From the NCBI RefSeq assembly GCF_000499845.2, contig NC_023758.2:1348811-1412810 (forward strand): DNA of 64,000 nucleotides. The letters are read 5' to 3'. The stretch comes from Phaseolus vulgaris (taxonomy: Eukaryota > Streptophyta > Magnoliopsida > Fabales > Fabaceae). The notes beneath the pieces were generated by a model. The model was not told where the DNA came from. It saw nothing but the letters and a program-made list of their open reading frames with translations, and did not search any database. Positions 1 to 11,840 of the stretch are shown here, piece by piece; position 1 is the first letter of the stretch; every line of letters starts with the position of its first letter. A program made the position numbers and the translations under genes.

Positions 1-1237
1 TCAGCCCAAGATTGAAGGATTAGTCTTGATTAACCCATTTCAAGTGTTTTTGGTCCTTGTTGTAAGAACAATAATAATAATAATTATTATAATAAAAATA
101 ATAATAACTATAATATGAGAATAAAATTTATTTAGTGTGGTAATTAAAAATTCCATGTTACTTACTAGACGGATAACTTATTTATTTAAAATGTGCAACT
201 TTAGTTTATATGTATTATTTATATCATTTATAATTAAAGACAAAAATTGTTTGGACAATTAAAAATTCTAAATAAAATAGAGTGGACTTAATTTAAGAAA
301 AAACACAGAAATGAAAAATAAAATGAAAAAAAATATTTTTTTATTTAGTTTGAAAAAAATGTAAAAATACTAAACAAAATATTGTAAATTAAGTGTAAAA
401 ACACATAATAAAATAAAGTTTGAAAATTAAAATAAAAAGTCTTAATTTTCATTGAATGTGATTTATTGATAAAAAATATATAAAATAAATTATTTTAAAT
501 ATACTTATTTGTTTATTCTCGCACAACAACTGCTTCTGCACACCTTGATTTTTGGTTTTTTAAATTTCCTTATTCTGACTGGTTGCATTCTGGTGAATCC
601 TCACAAGCTCAATAAAAACCACAGCAATAAGGAGGGAAAGCACGTATTATATACATACCTAGAGAATAAAGAGAAAGAAATTAAAGCAAAGAAGAAGATA
701 AATTTTTTAAAAGATAGAATCAGTTTAACGATGAAAATTCTTTATGAATAAATGGTATAACCACTATGCTCTGGCTATGAAACGTACATTCTATGTTTGT
801 TCCAACAACATACATTTATGCAAACCTTTAAACAAACTTACAATCGATTTGTTAATGTAAAGATTTGTTAATGTATATGGTTGGACTTAGTGAAGTGTTC
901 TTGATTTAATTATTTTTATTCTTTATTGATAAAAAAAGAAATCGATTTCTTAAACATGTGCTAACAGGAATTTACTAATGTTATCTTGTATTTCTTTAAT
1001 ACTTTGAGTCACTATGAGTTTGAGTTGTGGAAAGTGAATCATCTTCACCAACAAATAACATTAAGCCATTAAAAACATATCATCATCTCATCTGAAAAAC
1101 TCTCCTATGATCATCGAAGTCATTTTCATGACACTCGGAACATGTTAAACAATGTTCACCATGCAACAAGTGGAAACACGAAAGGTGACAACCATTTCCA
1201 TAACACCAAAGGTCTCAAGAATGGACTGATAAGAGTA

Positions 1238-1585
1238 CACTACAAGATAATAATTAAATTAACAACCAAATTTAGAGATAAAAAATAATTAGTTGTTATA
1301 CTAATTTACTTAAATACTATTTTAGATACTAAAAAATTATTGGTATCTAAAGTGTTATTATTGATAAAAATTTATAAAATAGTTTATAAATTGGTATCTA
1401 AGTTAACTACCAAAGTTTTAGGAACTAATATTTTAGTTACTAAATATAAGTAATTAGTAGATAAAACCTTGATAGCTAATGGTTACATACCAATTTAAAA
1501 ACTACTTTATAATTTTTTATTAATAATAGAAAACTATTTTATATACCAATAATATTTTAAAATTAATTTTTATTTCACAATTTTT
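1238..1585. mobile_element. Hairpin MITE with CACTA-like terminus, degenerate copy
   Basis: The left end reads CACTACAAGATAA, a CACTA-type terminus. The body is built of phrases such as AACAACCAAATTTAGAG and ATTGGTATCTAA that recur inverted in the second half, so it folds back on itself. Four other copies are at 14.6, 32.8, 34.3 and 38.0 kb. The right end is eroded, so its boundary is approximate. Confidence 0.5.
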
Positions 1586-3419
1586 TTTAATGACATCAAG
1601 AATAGTCTATTCCTTATCTTGTATTCTGATTGACTGTGAATAACGTGAATGATAAAACTAAAAGCATTAACTCTAAAAAAAGTAAACTGAACAATTCTGA
1701 TTTTTTGAAAAAAATTTATTGTGAATGAAAATATATAGATTAGCCGTTTTATGATAAATGTGAATGTTAATTTAATCTATAATAATATTGCATGGGAATG
1801 GGTCCACCATGGATTTTGTTCCAATTATGTGTGATGTCAATACAAAAAAGTTCAAAAGTGCGTTCTAGATCTACCATGCAACATTTTCTGGTGCCATATA
1901 AATTGTTAAGGTCTCGTGTATTTGTCCACAATATTTATACTATAATTCTTATTATTTTGAATGTCAAATATTTTTAGAAGTACTACGGATATTAGGTTTG
2001 TATAGTAAAAAATTCCATCTAAAATATTTTCTAAATTGATGATATCTAAGTTCAAAAGTCAATGTTCACTGTTACATTGTGTTTTTTTATACATAATGAC
2101 AACCTTAATCACACTATGGCTATAAAAAACACTTCTATCTTAACCCAGATAAAAACACCTGACATACTAAGTAAATATCTCATAGGATCATCCTAATACG
2201 AATTTATGCACCAATCAGAAAAGGAAAAAAACACAGTCTGTGACTTGGATGAAATCCAAGACCAGGTCTTTAGTTGAACCAACGCGAAAGCCTCCAGTAC
2301 ATTTACTACTCCACTTTAAAGATAATCTTATTTCTATGTCTCCTGACCTCATTAACTACTCCGATCTAAATCCCTTCCCAAACCTCATTCACCGAAGCCG
2401 GCCGAGTGCTACATAGTGCTCGTGAGAGATATGTTTATGTTCTCACTTCTGTGTCCTATTTTCTGCCTTTTGTAATTAATTAGTTCTACAAAGTATGTTG
2501 GACAACTTAAAACATGCACTATGCTTATACTATGAAAAGCAAACACGAAAAAAAAAGAGAATTCTGATATGAAAATCCTACCATGAAACTCTGTGAAGCA
2601 TTGTGTTATAAAGTTAGCAATAGCCACTCCTAAATTTTGCTTGAGAGGCTTAAATCTGGGCTTGTCTACTTGAGAGATAAAAGTATATTTGATTCGAGTA
2701 TTTCAATGTCAAAAAGAAAAAAAGATCAAGAGATAAAAAATTAAGAAAGTATTAGGACCATAAAGAGAAAATTTTAGTCCGTATTTAATATCTTATATAT
2801 TATTTTAAATAGTTATAGAGGAGAAAATTTTAGTTCCTATCTCCTTTTACCATAGAACCGTTTTTTAGGAACCTTAGAAAAGATAGTATATTTTTTAATT
2901 CTAATCATAGATTATTTTTGGGTTTGTTTTTAACGTGACTATTGAGTGTAACTATATTTACAATATGTAATAAAAATATAAGAAAGTTTTCAAAATTACA
3001 TAAGTGACTCTTAGACTTAATCTCGTAAAATAGTTTTCCAGTTTGAATATATATTATAAAGAAATTCAATTAAAAAAATATATCTACTAAAAATAGTTAA
3101 TTAGATTTTCTCCTCAAAACTTATTAGTCATCATGAATACTAGAACATTGGTAAATACCTTAAAAACACTTGTGATACATGTCTAGTAAAACATCAGAGG
3201 AGAAATGTCGGAAAACATAAGTTTTTGAAGTTCATACAAGCAAAAAATAGCTCAACAAAGTTTTTGTAGGAAAAAAATCCTAATTTCTTTTACCTTTGAT
3301 ATTTTACTTGTAGAAAAACATATTCCTAATTTCTTTCTAAGTTATTAAGTAGTTTTAATTTTAATTTTCTAAATTAATTTATATTTTATTAAAGGTTTTA
3401 ATTATTAAGATTTTTTTTA

Positions 3420-3965
3420 TCAACTATGAAAACGCGTAATTAGGTGCTATACATTTACATCGGCTTAACGAAAACACTTAAAAAAAATCAACACAAAACT
3501 AATTTTTGTGGACAGTCTAACTCAAAAAAAAAAAAAAAAAAAAAAATTCCGTCGGGTCAAGAACAACAATGCCTAATTTAAGTTGTACTAAGATTAAAAA
3601 ATGAACGTCACCCTAACCAACGCATTATTATATTTAAGTATTTTAATTTTTTAAAGATTATTTGTTTTAAATTTATTTAATTATAATATTTTTATTTTTG
3701 AATTGTTTATTGTATGTTTAATTTTATGATATATTGATTTATTTTAATGTTATAATAAATATTTTAATTTTAAAATTTTGATATAAATTAGTTAAATTAA
3801 ATTTATTAAATTGATTAAATGTTTTATTTTAAAATTATTTAAAGAAATATAGTTTTTTTAAAAATAATTGAAAAATGTAAAAAGAAATAGCTATTTAAAT
3901 TTTATAAATATGATATAAAATATACATAAATTTAGTAACATAAAATTAACATAAATTTTTCTTGT
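3420..3965. mobile_element. CACTA-derived fragment related to the 56.3 kb element
   Basis: The short motifs CATCGGCTTAACGAAAAC and CCGTCGGGTCAAGAAC match the GTCGGY...GACC subterminal motif of the element at 56293-57881. The AT-rich body from about 3625 (repeated TTTAAATTTATTTAATT and TTTTGATATAAATTAGTTAAATT) is also shared with it. No terminus is intact, so this is a decayed or truncated copy. A 23-base poly(A) tract interrupts it at 3524-3546. Confidence 0.5.
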
Positions 3966-3972
3966 CGCTAAC

Positions 3973-4320
3973 TTTTTTTTATCAGCGATAAAAAATAAAT
4001 AAATGAGAATCACTTTCGGGGTGGTTCAATCTTATGCAAAATACACAATAACCAATTTTTAACAAATACCACCAATCTAACTATCCGTACTTAAAACCTA
4101 AAAACTTCAAGAAATCATCTCCATACACACTAATGGTTCCAAACACCAATTAGAATAGAAAAACAAAACAGAAAGAATTTTTACAGAAATCCAAAACTAA
4201 ACATTTACTTGCACCATTACAAATATTTCTGACACATCAGTCACATTCCTTTTAAAAATGATAAAATTTATGTGATTCCAGATTGCAGTCATTATCCAAC
4301 CCAAATTATCCTACCAAATT
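3973..4320 (-). mobile_element. 5'-truncated L1-type LINE, 3' end
   Basis: On the minus strand this ends in TTATTTATTTTTTATCGCTGATAAAAAAA, an A-tail seen as a T run at 3973-3980. Upstream, a decayed minus-strand frame reads WIMTAIWNHINFIIFK followed by an FWISVKILSVLFF-like segment, which resembles the last part of plant L1 ORF2 (the IWxxRNxxIFK zone after the reverse transcriptase). A second copy of the same tail lies at 59718-59935. Stops interrupt the frame, so the element is dead. Confidence 0.6.
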
Positions 4321-5224
4321 GTACTCCAAACAACATTAACCTAATTGAATTAAAGCAAACTTGTAAAGATCGTCCTAAAACAGTGATGGAAAAAATAATA
4401 ATAGTTTGATTGAAAAAATATGAATGGTAATGTGAAAATTGGGAGGGTAAAAGGTAATAATCTTATAGTATAGGTGCCATGAGGAGACCGTCCTTTGTAT
4501 GGATGGGAACAAGAAAGAAGAAAGAAACTTTGTTTCTGTCGCTAAAGTCAACACCGTGACTCACTGATCAGTCATCAGATAGAAGTTGCCTGCAATTCCA
4601 TCCAATGCAGCCGAGAGTGACAGGATAAGAATTCTATCATGAAATCAGAAATGTACTTATTAATATATATATTACTAATATTTCGTTTCATTTTTCAGTA
4701 AAAATGTTATGTTTCTATCTTCTTTCTTGCATCTATCAATATTTATCAGTGTCACTTCTATCACAAGTAGTAAATTCTTACCAGATGTAATTAGAAAAAA
4801 GAAAGTGAAGCAAAATGATAAGGATGCCATGTCTGTCACGACAAGGACATATTGATGCTTCTGGTTTAGAACTGCTGCCTCATTCTCTCTCTTCTTCACC
4901 CATAGCAATGGACCAATAAACTTTTCATTAATGGTTAAGTGTGTTTTCTTTTGCTCTAGTTTCATTGGTAGGGCACGTTGAAGTTGAAGGGGAGTTTTAT
5001 TCCAAATTTCATTATCAAGTCACAATATTAATTAATGTTATTATTGTTGAATAATAACATTTTTTTTTTATCGATAGAACTTTGGACGACTGAAAAATTT
5101 GGTCCGATCATAATAAAAAAAGTAATAAAAAAAGCAGTTACAATTAGATTTAGAAGAGTCCAGAGTTAAAAACACGTTGTGAAATATGTGGATAAATATC
5201 TCTCAATAACAATAACTTAAAAGA

Positions 5225-5480
5225 TATACTCATTCTCATAAATCGTTTATTCAGTCCACAGAAGTAAGGGTCTAAGTCAATCAATAAATAGAGGTTCTGA
5301 AAGGGGAAAATGTAAGTTTTTCATATCCTACTAGAACACACAAAAAATACTAATATTAACTTAAGCGTCAGAGTACAATAGTAGATATCATGACTGGCAA
5401 AACACACACAATGAGAAAAAGAAGTTCAAAGATCTAGAAGACTATCGACACGTCAACAAATTGTGTAGATGGTGAAAAGG
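5225..5480. mobile_element. Ty3/gypsy-type LTR fragment
   Basis: This stretch aligns by eye with 26940-27200. Both share GGTTCTGAAAGGG(G/A)AAAATGTA, a TTAAGCGTCAGAGTGCAAT-like phrase and ACAAATTGTGTA. The TTGAGCGTCGGAGTG phrase is one I associate with LTR ends of plant gypsy elements. No coding part or matching second LTR is visible. Assignment to gypsy rests on that phrase and is inference. Confidence 0.4.
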
Positions 5481-6314
5481 TATTATCTAGGTTATTCATA
5501 TTAGTACAATTTTTATCAATATTTAAAGAACACTTTGTTACTATATTTATCTTTCGAGCTTTTCTACTTAAAACCAATTGCAAAAGAAAAATGAAAAACT
5601 AAAAAACTGGCATCTGAAACAAAACTCAAATCTCTCACCAACAACTGCTATATCAGAAAAAAATAATTTACAGAATGTCTTATGGAAATAAAAATTATTT
5701 TAATAATATCATATAAAAGAGATTAATGATTTGATGTGGACAGATATATACACACTTAATACCACCAAGAAAAGTAAGATTGGCACAGAACTATAATTAT
5801 GTAACTCGCGATGCATATTAATATTTATATTTAAAAAATAATTTTTATTATTCAAATTTTTTTAAACAAGTATTATATCATTCCAAAAGTGCAAAATGTT
5901 TTTTTTTTCATAAAAAGTATCGACTTCGTCTTAAAGCCAATTATTTTAAAACTATTTTCATTAAAAGTACACAATAACGAATTAAATGGAACAAAAGTTT
6001 TAATTTGAACATTTGCACATACACCTCTGTTTTGACTTATTTTACTATTTTAAATGGTCTTTAATTGCGCATGGATGCATACCATAGTTTTCGTGCTTGA
6101 GAAAAAAAAAAGTACAGAACAATTAATTCACCGGCTAAACGCATGGTTATAAATTTTTAAATTATAATAAATGAACTTTAAATATAATTTTTGAATAAAT
6201 TTTGCATTCATTTATATATAATAAAATATATTCACTTTTAGTTTATGTGAGACCAACACACTCTTCTTACGAGTTTGTGCGTGAAACAATATATTGTGCG
6301 TGAAACAACATATT

Positions 6315-6420
6315 ATGGATGATTGATGAAGTAAACTTTAAATCTAACTCAATCTCATAAAATCGATTTATGAGATAAAGTTTACATCCACTTATATACA
6401 ATAAATTGTGCTCATCTTTA
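6315..6420 (-). mobile_element. TRIM LTR fragment, inverted and degenerate
   Basis: The reverse complement reads TTGTATATAAGTGGATG, then TTTTATGAGATTGAGTTAG and TTTAAAGT. That is the order seen in the LTR of the TRIM at 19890-20196. A second, shorter inverted fragment with TTTATATATAATAAAATATATTCAC lies just upstream at about 6205-6245. Confidence 0.5.
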
Positions 6421-6782
6421 GTTTCTGACATCTTTGGCATCTGAAACTTAAATTTAACAATCATCTCCTGCCACGTTCACCCATGAAAAACGTTCAACAG
6501 TTGTGGTAACAGGTTCATGTGCAGAAATTTGGAAGTGCAGAGGATGAGAATGAATTAGGCCATGCATAAATGTGTGGAGGTTTTTCTCTCCCTTTATTCA
6601 TGATTGCATAGCAATTATGTTGTCTTCAAAAGCGACGTGTCGATTGTGGAGTATGATGGAGTCAGTTGAATTTAAATCTTGATTATGGCTAAGTTTAAAG
6701 ATGTTCTTTCTTTTAATGGTCCAAAACCCTCTGTTAAGCATGAAAAACAATTGTGATGCTTGTATATATGAATTGAGTTATC

Positions 6783-6889
6783 CTTTCCGTCTCTATCTAA
6801 TATTATCTCCGTTACCGATTTAAGAAAAATGTTGGATTAGAGTTTGATAAGAATAATGTTGCCTATAGTTGGATACAGAGGGAGTAATA
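6783..6889. mobile_element. Possible Stowaway-like MITE
   Basis: The right end reads GATACAGAGGGAGTAATA, whose reverse complement begins TATTACTCCCTCTGTATC and resembles the Stowaway terminus CTCCCTCCGT. The left end, CCTTTCCGTCTCTATC, is only a loose match. The small size and flanking TA would fit a mariner-type MITE. The poor left terminus keeps the call tentative. Confidence 0.3.
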
Positions 6890-9800
6890 ATATTGAAGTG
6901 GTTTAGTGACAAAGATTTGATGCTTAATGGTAGTAGCAATTAGAGTGAGGAATTTGAAGCAAATATAAAGTTTCAGGCATGTTTTCGCTATTTATTTTTT
7001 TCTCACAATTTCAAAAAGAATCTTCTAACATTGATGAATTAATTTTATAAGGTTAGTTAAAATTAATTTTTGCCATTTAATATGTCCAAGTTATTTAAAA
7101 TCTTGTAATATGTTTGGCTGTGCTTACAAAATATTCATATTTATTTGTCCGATGAATTGAATGAATGCGGAAAAGCAATCGAATCGTCATTATTAGAAAA
7201 ATACAATAAAGAAACGAATCAGACGTTGCTTAATCAGCTAGACGTGTCTTGTTTCTTATTTTATGAAAAAAGTGACACGACATCAAATAACCCCACGACA
7301 ATGCAGGGTCGGTGGTTTAGGTTTGCACACAACAGTGATAACAGTACTAATCAAATACTAAACAAATGAAAAAGAAAGAATATAGTGTTTCCCAGAGGCG
7401 TAACTAGAGTTTGGTTTTGGGTTCTCAATGAGTTATCCCATTTGTCTATGCTGGTCAACATAGCAAATAAATATTTGTTTCTTACACATGTGGTATTAAA
7501 TTTTGATGTGTGTACGAATAGGATGCTCTTTTGGACATTTAACTGTGCAGTAAAATTAATATTTTGGCTTTGAAAAACGAGAATCTTGGCATGGTTTTGC
7601 ATTTATTAAAGGTGAAGGAGAAGTTGAGGCAAAATCTGTGTGCTGCTTGTTGGGGAGAATAGAAACTAAGAAAATTTGACTTTGGTGCAATTTAAATGTC
7701 TGAAGTGGTAGGCTAACAATGCTTGTGTTTCCTGATCTTACACCAAACCCTCAATCATTAGTGCCTTAAATACAATATATCCCTCTCATTTTATAACTTT
7801 TTTTATTCCCTTTTCCCACTTTAGCTTCTCACACCCTTGCACTTCCTGCGGAATTATTTCTTTACAAAACTCGTGCATGTGCACGTCATTCTATGCTCAT
7901 TGGTAAAAAATACCCACTAGTTTTCAAACCCCGTTTTCCCAATTTCAATTTATTTTATTTAACCACCAAATCACTTCTAATTTGTACTGCTTTTTTTATT
8001 TTTTATCTTATTTTTTATTCATGAATAATTTATTTAAGTGTTTAAATGCCCTTAATTAAGTTATCTGGCTTTTATTTATTTAATAAGTAAAGTGAATCAA
8101 ATTATAAATATTTGTCCAAATTGTTGGATATAATAACAAGTGGAACAAAGTTTAAATTAGTATCCTCAACACCCAATTGTCCCTCCCTCTCCTCATTGCA
8201 AGCAAACAGAGTATTAAGGGTTTGAAGAGAGTTTATATTTTTTTTATATTGTAACTAGGTGGTCAATTATATGAAAAAAATAAATAAATGTTAGAATGCT
8301 ATCTTACCTTATTTTTCTCTGTTAAGATTAACCATTTTAAGTATTATAAATTGTCACCCTTACCTTAATTTTTATTTTAAGATTAAGCATGTTAGCTTTT
8401 ATAAACTTAGTGACAAACAAAAAGAGATGAATCAAAATTACAGGAAAAACTTTTACATGTAACATGTTCCTGAATTTCAAGTTTTATCAAGTAAAAAATT
8501 TATGATATTTGTCTCACAAATAAGTTATAAGATAAAAAAAATACATGTTTAGAGTGTGACATATATAATTATAGTAATTACCTTGTTATATTAAGGTTTT
8601 AAAAATAAATAAACAAATATAATCTATGTAATTACTAAAAAAATATTTGTTGATTCATACACACAATTTTTTGATTACATTCACTAATGTTTATATCTAT
8701 TGAGTTAATTATTGAATGTTTCAATTTACCTTTTTCCAAATGAGAAATTCATTAAAATCATTTCTTAAAGTATTCATGAACCAATTGTTCGATATTATTA
8801 TTGTTTACATTTTTATACCCCAAATTCAAACAAAAATATCACAATTTTTATAACGTGTTTAAATTACCACAATAGAGATAAATTTATGGTGATTTTACCT
8901 TTAAACCATGTTAAAATAATCTGCAACTTATGTGAACCATGGAATCAAAATTCAAAAAAAAAAAATGAAATAAACTTCAGAAAATTGTTTAGAACACAAC
9001 CTGTAAGAATTTTTGTAATAAATGTAGTTATACATTTTTTTAACTAATTCAATTCTACTTCTTTTTATTGATACGAAAATACTTTTATATTTAAATTTGT
9101 ATGTTATTCCCTATAGATATTCAGAATACTTTACAGGTTGTATTTGTATTTTATAAACTAAAAAACCATTACATAAACTTAACCGATGTTTTTTTTATCT
9201 ATGAGAAATTAGAAGAAGAAAAATTATATTTAAATTCATACAGTATCACAGTATCAACTAGCATTAGAACTGCTAGAGTTTATGTAGATACATTTGATAT
9301 ACATTCACATGGGAAATACCAGTCTAATGTAATAAACAAACTCCACAAATCATAGAAACTCGTTTAATTACATTCCCGATGTAATCACAAAAGAAACACC
9401 AGTATGATAGAAAGTAAATACAAATATTTTTACTTTAATTCTGAATTTCTTTGGTAGATGAGAAATATTGAAGAAACAAAAGGAAAATAGATAAAATAAG
9501 TAGAAAAAAAATATAGTTGTCTGATTGTAATGAAACATGTCACAAAGAAGATAAAAAAAATAGGGTTGCCACCTATCAATTTCCACAAACAAAGGTTTGA
9601 AACGGTCGAAAACTATTTCATAGTGATTCTTTTCCGTTGTGATGGGTTAATAAAACAGTCAACTTTATATTTTTTTTAACTTTTAAAAGAAGCAAAAATG
9701 CATCTTGTAAAACATTATTCTACTCTTTTTATATTTAAACACAAAACAAAAAATTATTTCTAATATATATATATATATTGCTTTTTTTTTCTCTTAAAGC

Positions 9801-10433
9801 GAAGTACTTCCATCATTATTTTATTCTGAGCTATTTATTTTCTCTATCTCTATTTTTTTTTCTTTGCATAGATCAAGCACACCGCTCATAATTTTCTACA
9901 AATACTTATGCACCATAATTAATGCATAAACTGTAGTGAAGCTAAATCCGTAAGTTTTTACCGAAAATACCAAATACCCGTAACAAATATTCTACTCCCT
10001 CAGTGCCAAAAGTGAAACATTCCAAATTGTGTGTTGTTTATTTTAATAATAATAAAAAGAATATAAATACTAGTATAATGTGCAAATACTATTATTGTCT
10101 TAATAAGAAAAAGGAAGATTAGGGAAGAGTTGCATGAGGAAATGGAAGGCAAGTAACAGTATGATTCATTCCACAGGTGAAAAAGACAGGCACCCATCAA
10201 TATCTGAATTGTAGAAAATGTAAAGAATCCAACGGTGGAGGAACATCCATCCGCGGAGACACGGAGCCGCTCACGCCCAACTCCTTGGAATCTCACCCTT
10301 CCATACAAGCCACCGCACGCACTACCAATAACACTAACACTAACACTAACTCACTCCAAATTAACCTAACCATGGTTAAATCCCAACCTTTCTCTCTCTC
10401 TCTCCCTCTCGCTCCTCCCGTCACGTTAACGTT

Positions 10434-10441
10434 TATTTATA
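10434..10441 (+). promoter_or_regulatory. Probable TATA box of the LBD gene
   Basis: TATTTATA lies 159 bases upstream of the LBD start codon and follows a CT-rich stretch at 10390-10420. A transcription start near 10465-10475 would give a leader of roughly 130 bases. A short (AACACT)n run at about 10330-10350 and CCAAT at 10324 lie further upstream. Confidence 0.5.
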
Positions 10442-10527
10442 CCCCAACTGCACCCCGGCTCAACTTCCATTCTCCGCCTCTCCGTCTTCCATTCCCGTTA
10501 TTTCTTGTCTTCCTCTGCTTTGCCTTC

Positions 10528-10533
10528 ATGTGA
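10528..10533 (+). promoter_or_regulatory. AUG-UGA minimal upstream ORF in the LBD leader
   Basis: The sequence CATGTGAGG places a start codon directly before a stop codon, 66 bases before the LBD start. It is the only ATG between the proposed TATA box and the main ATG. Start-stop elements of this kind are known to stall ribosomes in some plant leaders, for example the boron-responsive AUGUAA of NIP5;1. Here the role is inference and depends on the transcript starting upstream of 10528. Confidence 0.45.
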
Positions 10534-10599
10534 GGGTGATTCTGCAGAGTTCACAAAGCAAAAGACACACACCATTCTCTTTCTTTCTCAAAAGGAGGC

Positions 10600-11399
10600 A
10601 TGAGTTGCAACGGGTGCCGCGTCCTTCGAAAGGGTTGCAGCGACTCTTGTATCCTGCGGCCGTGTCTACAGTGGATCGATACTCCCGAGGCCCAAGGTCA
10701 CGCCACTGTTTTTGTTGCCAAATTCTTCGGTCGTGCCGACCTCATGTCCTTCATTTCCAACGTCCCTGAGGCCCAAAGGCCCGGTAACTAAATTTTACTT
10801 TCACTTCACTTACGCACTTCAGTTTTCTTTTTTTCTGTTTTCGTGTCTGATGGCGCTTCTTTTATGCAGCTCTGTTTCAGTCTCTTTTGTTTGAGGCTTG
10901 TGGACGAACGGTGAATCCCGTCAACGGCGCTGTCGGCCTTTTATGGACTGGAAACTGGCACGTGTGCCAGGCGGCGGTTGAAACGGTCCTCCGTGGCGGT
11001 ACCGTCAGGCCTGTGCCGGAGCTTCTTGGCCTCGGCGCTCCCACTCCTGACGACGCTTCCGAAGGCGAAGTTACCTGTAACGACAAATGGAGGGTCCGAG
11101 ATCCGAACCCGATTTTCCGGTTGCCGGGTTCGATGTCCGATAAGGCTGCTTCTGGTGGTAAGCGCAAGCGATTGGAAGAGCTTGCTAAGCTGCAGACGGC
11201 CACCACTGATCTCAATCTCCGGTTGACACCGAGTTTCCTGCAGGCGAACTTCGGTTGCCGACAGGAAATTCGATGGCCGAGATCGCCGTCGATAAACTCG
11301 GAGGAGTCCGGGACCACGACGGCGGCGTGCTTGGAAAGCGCGATCGGAGATCACTACGCTCCCGACGGAGACCGGAAAGTGCTGAACCTCTTCATTTGA
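10600..11399 (+). CDS. LOB-domain transcription factor, class II (LBD37/38/39 type)
   Basis: This is a nuclear DNA-binding protein of 237 residues from two exons, 10600-10783 and 10870-11399. The 86-base intron is GT-AG and splits the codon after ARG-PRO (RP|ALFQ). The zinc-finger-like C block is CX2CX6CX3C at C3, C6, C13 and C17. The LOB domain runs to about residue 105 through [17 protein letters not shown] and [18 protein letters not shown]. It lacks a full leucine-zipper heptad, as in class II. A basic KRKR (159-162) may be a nuclear signal, and LNLRL (176-180) fits the LxLxL EAR repression motif. [11 protein letters not shown] and the tail VLNLFI match what I know of Arabidopsis LBD37, LBD38 and LBD39, which repress anthocyanin synthesis and nitrate-responsive genes. 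The start is fixed by the family N-terminus [13 protein letters not shown]. An AUG-UGA element sits in the leader. The family call is firm; the exact orthologue is not resolved. Confidence 0.95.
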
Positions 11400-11760
11400 G
11401 AGTCTTCTCTCTCCTCTCTCTATGAGATTCGTGGTTGAGGGATCTCGCTTACGTGTCCTTTTTTCCCTCTTTTTAACGCTTTCGTTTAGAGAAGAGGTTT
11501 TCCCGGAATTTAATCCGGTGAGATTTTGTCAGAACACCGGCACAGGATTTTTCTCTCTGGTGTTCTTTGTAGACAGACAGGCAGGGAGAGAAAGATGAGA
11601 GTTCGTCGGTGATAAATTTTCCTTATCTTTTTCCTTTTTCTTTTGTTTTGTTCTATGAAACATGTTATGATGAATATTAAGTATTAAATAATTAAATACA
11701 TCTTTTATTTTCGCGATAGTTTTACTGGTAAAGAAAATATAGAAAATATGGAGACGAGAC

Positions 11761-11840
11761 ATTCGTGTAACCCATACATGTTTGGATACAGTTTTAGCAG
11801 ATTCGTGTCACCCATACATGTTTGGATACAGTTTTAGCGG
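11761..11840 (+). repeat. Two-copy 40-bp tandem repeat downstream of the LBD gene
   Basis: Copies at 11761-11800 and 11801-11840 share CCCATACATGTTTGGATACA and differ at only two visible positions (GTAA/GTCA and AGCAG/AGCGG). The repeat lies about 360 bases past the LBD stop, possibly in or just beyond its 3' untranslated region. No function is evident. Confidence 0.85.

Larger units (their letters stand above)
1..9990. other. Gene-free AT-rich interval with dispersed repeat fragments
   Basis: I recognise no host gene here. Open frames are short, low in complexity and without family motifs. The interval holds a MITE near 1.2 kb, a CACTA-related piece at 3.4-3.97 kb, a LINE tail at 3.97-4.3 kb, an LTR piece near 5.3 kb, inverted TRIM-LTR fragments at 6.2-6.4 kb and a small Stowaway-like MITE at 6.8 kb; each is listed separately. 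A 23-base poly(A) run lies at 3524-3546. In the remaining stretches (1-1237, 1590-3420, 4320-5220, 6890-9990) I see only AT-rich sequence. Confidence 0.6.

Noticed and set aside
9990..10080. CTCCCTCAGTGCCAAAAGTG as a Stowaway terminus
   Set aside because: No inverted partner is visible within a MITE-sized distance.
10177..10533. 118-residue plus-strand frame upstream of the LBD gene
   Set aside because: It is low-complexity, crosses the proposed TATA box and promoter, and has no recognisable domain.
10887..11354. Overlapping open frames on the minus strand of the LBD second exon (137-146 residues)
   Set aside because: They are shadows of the GC-richer coding exon and have no family motif; the plus-strand LOB frame explains the composition.
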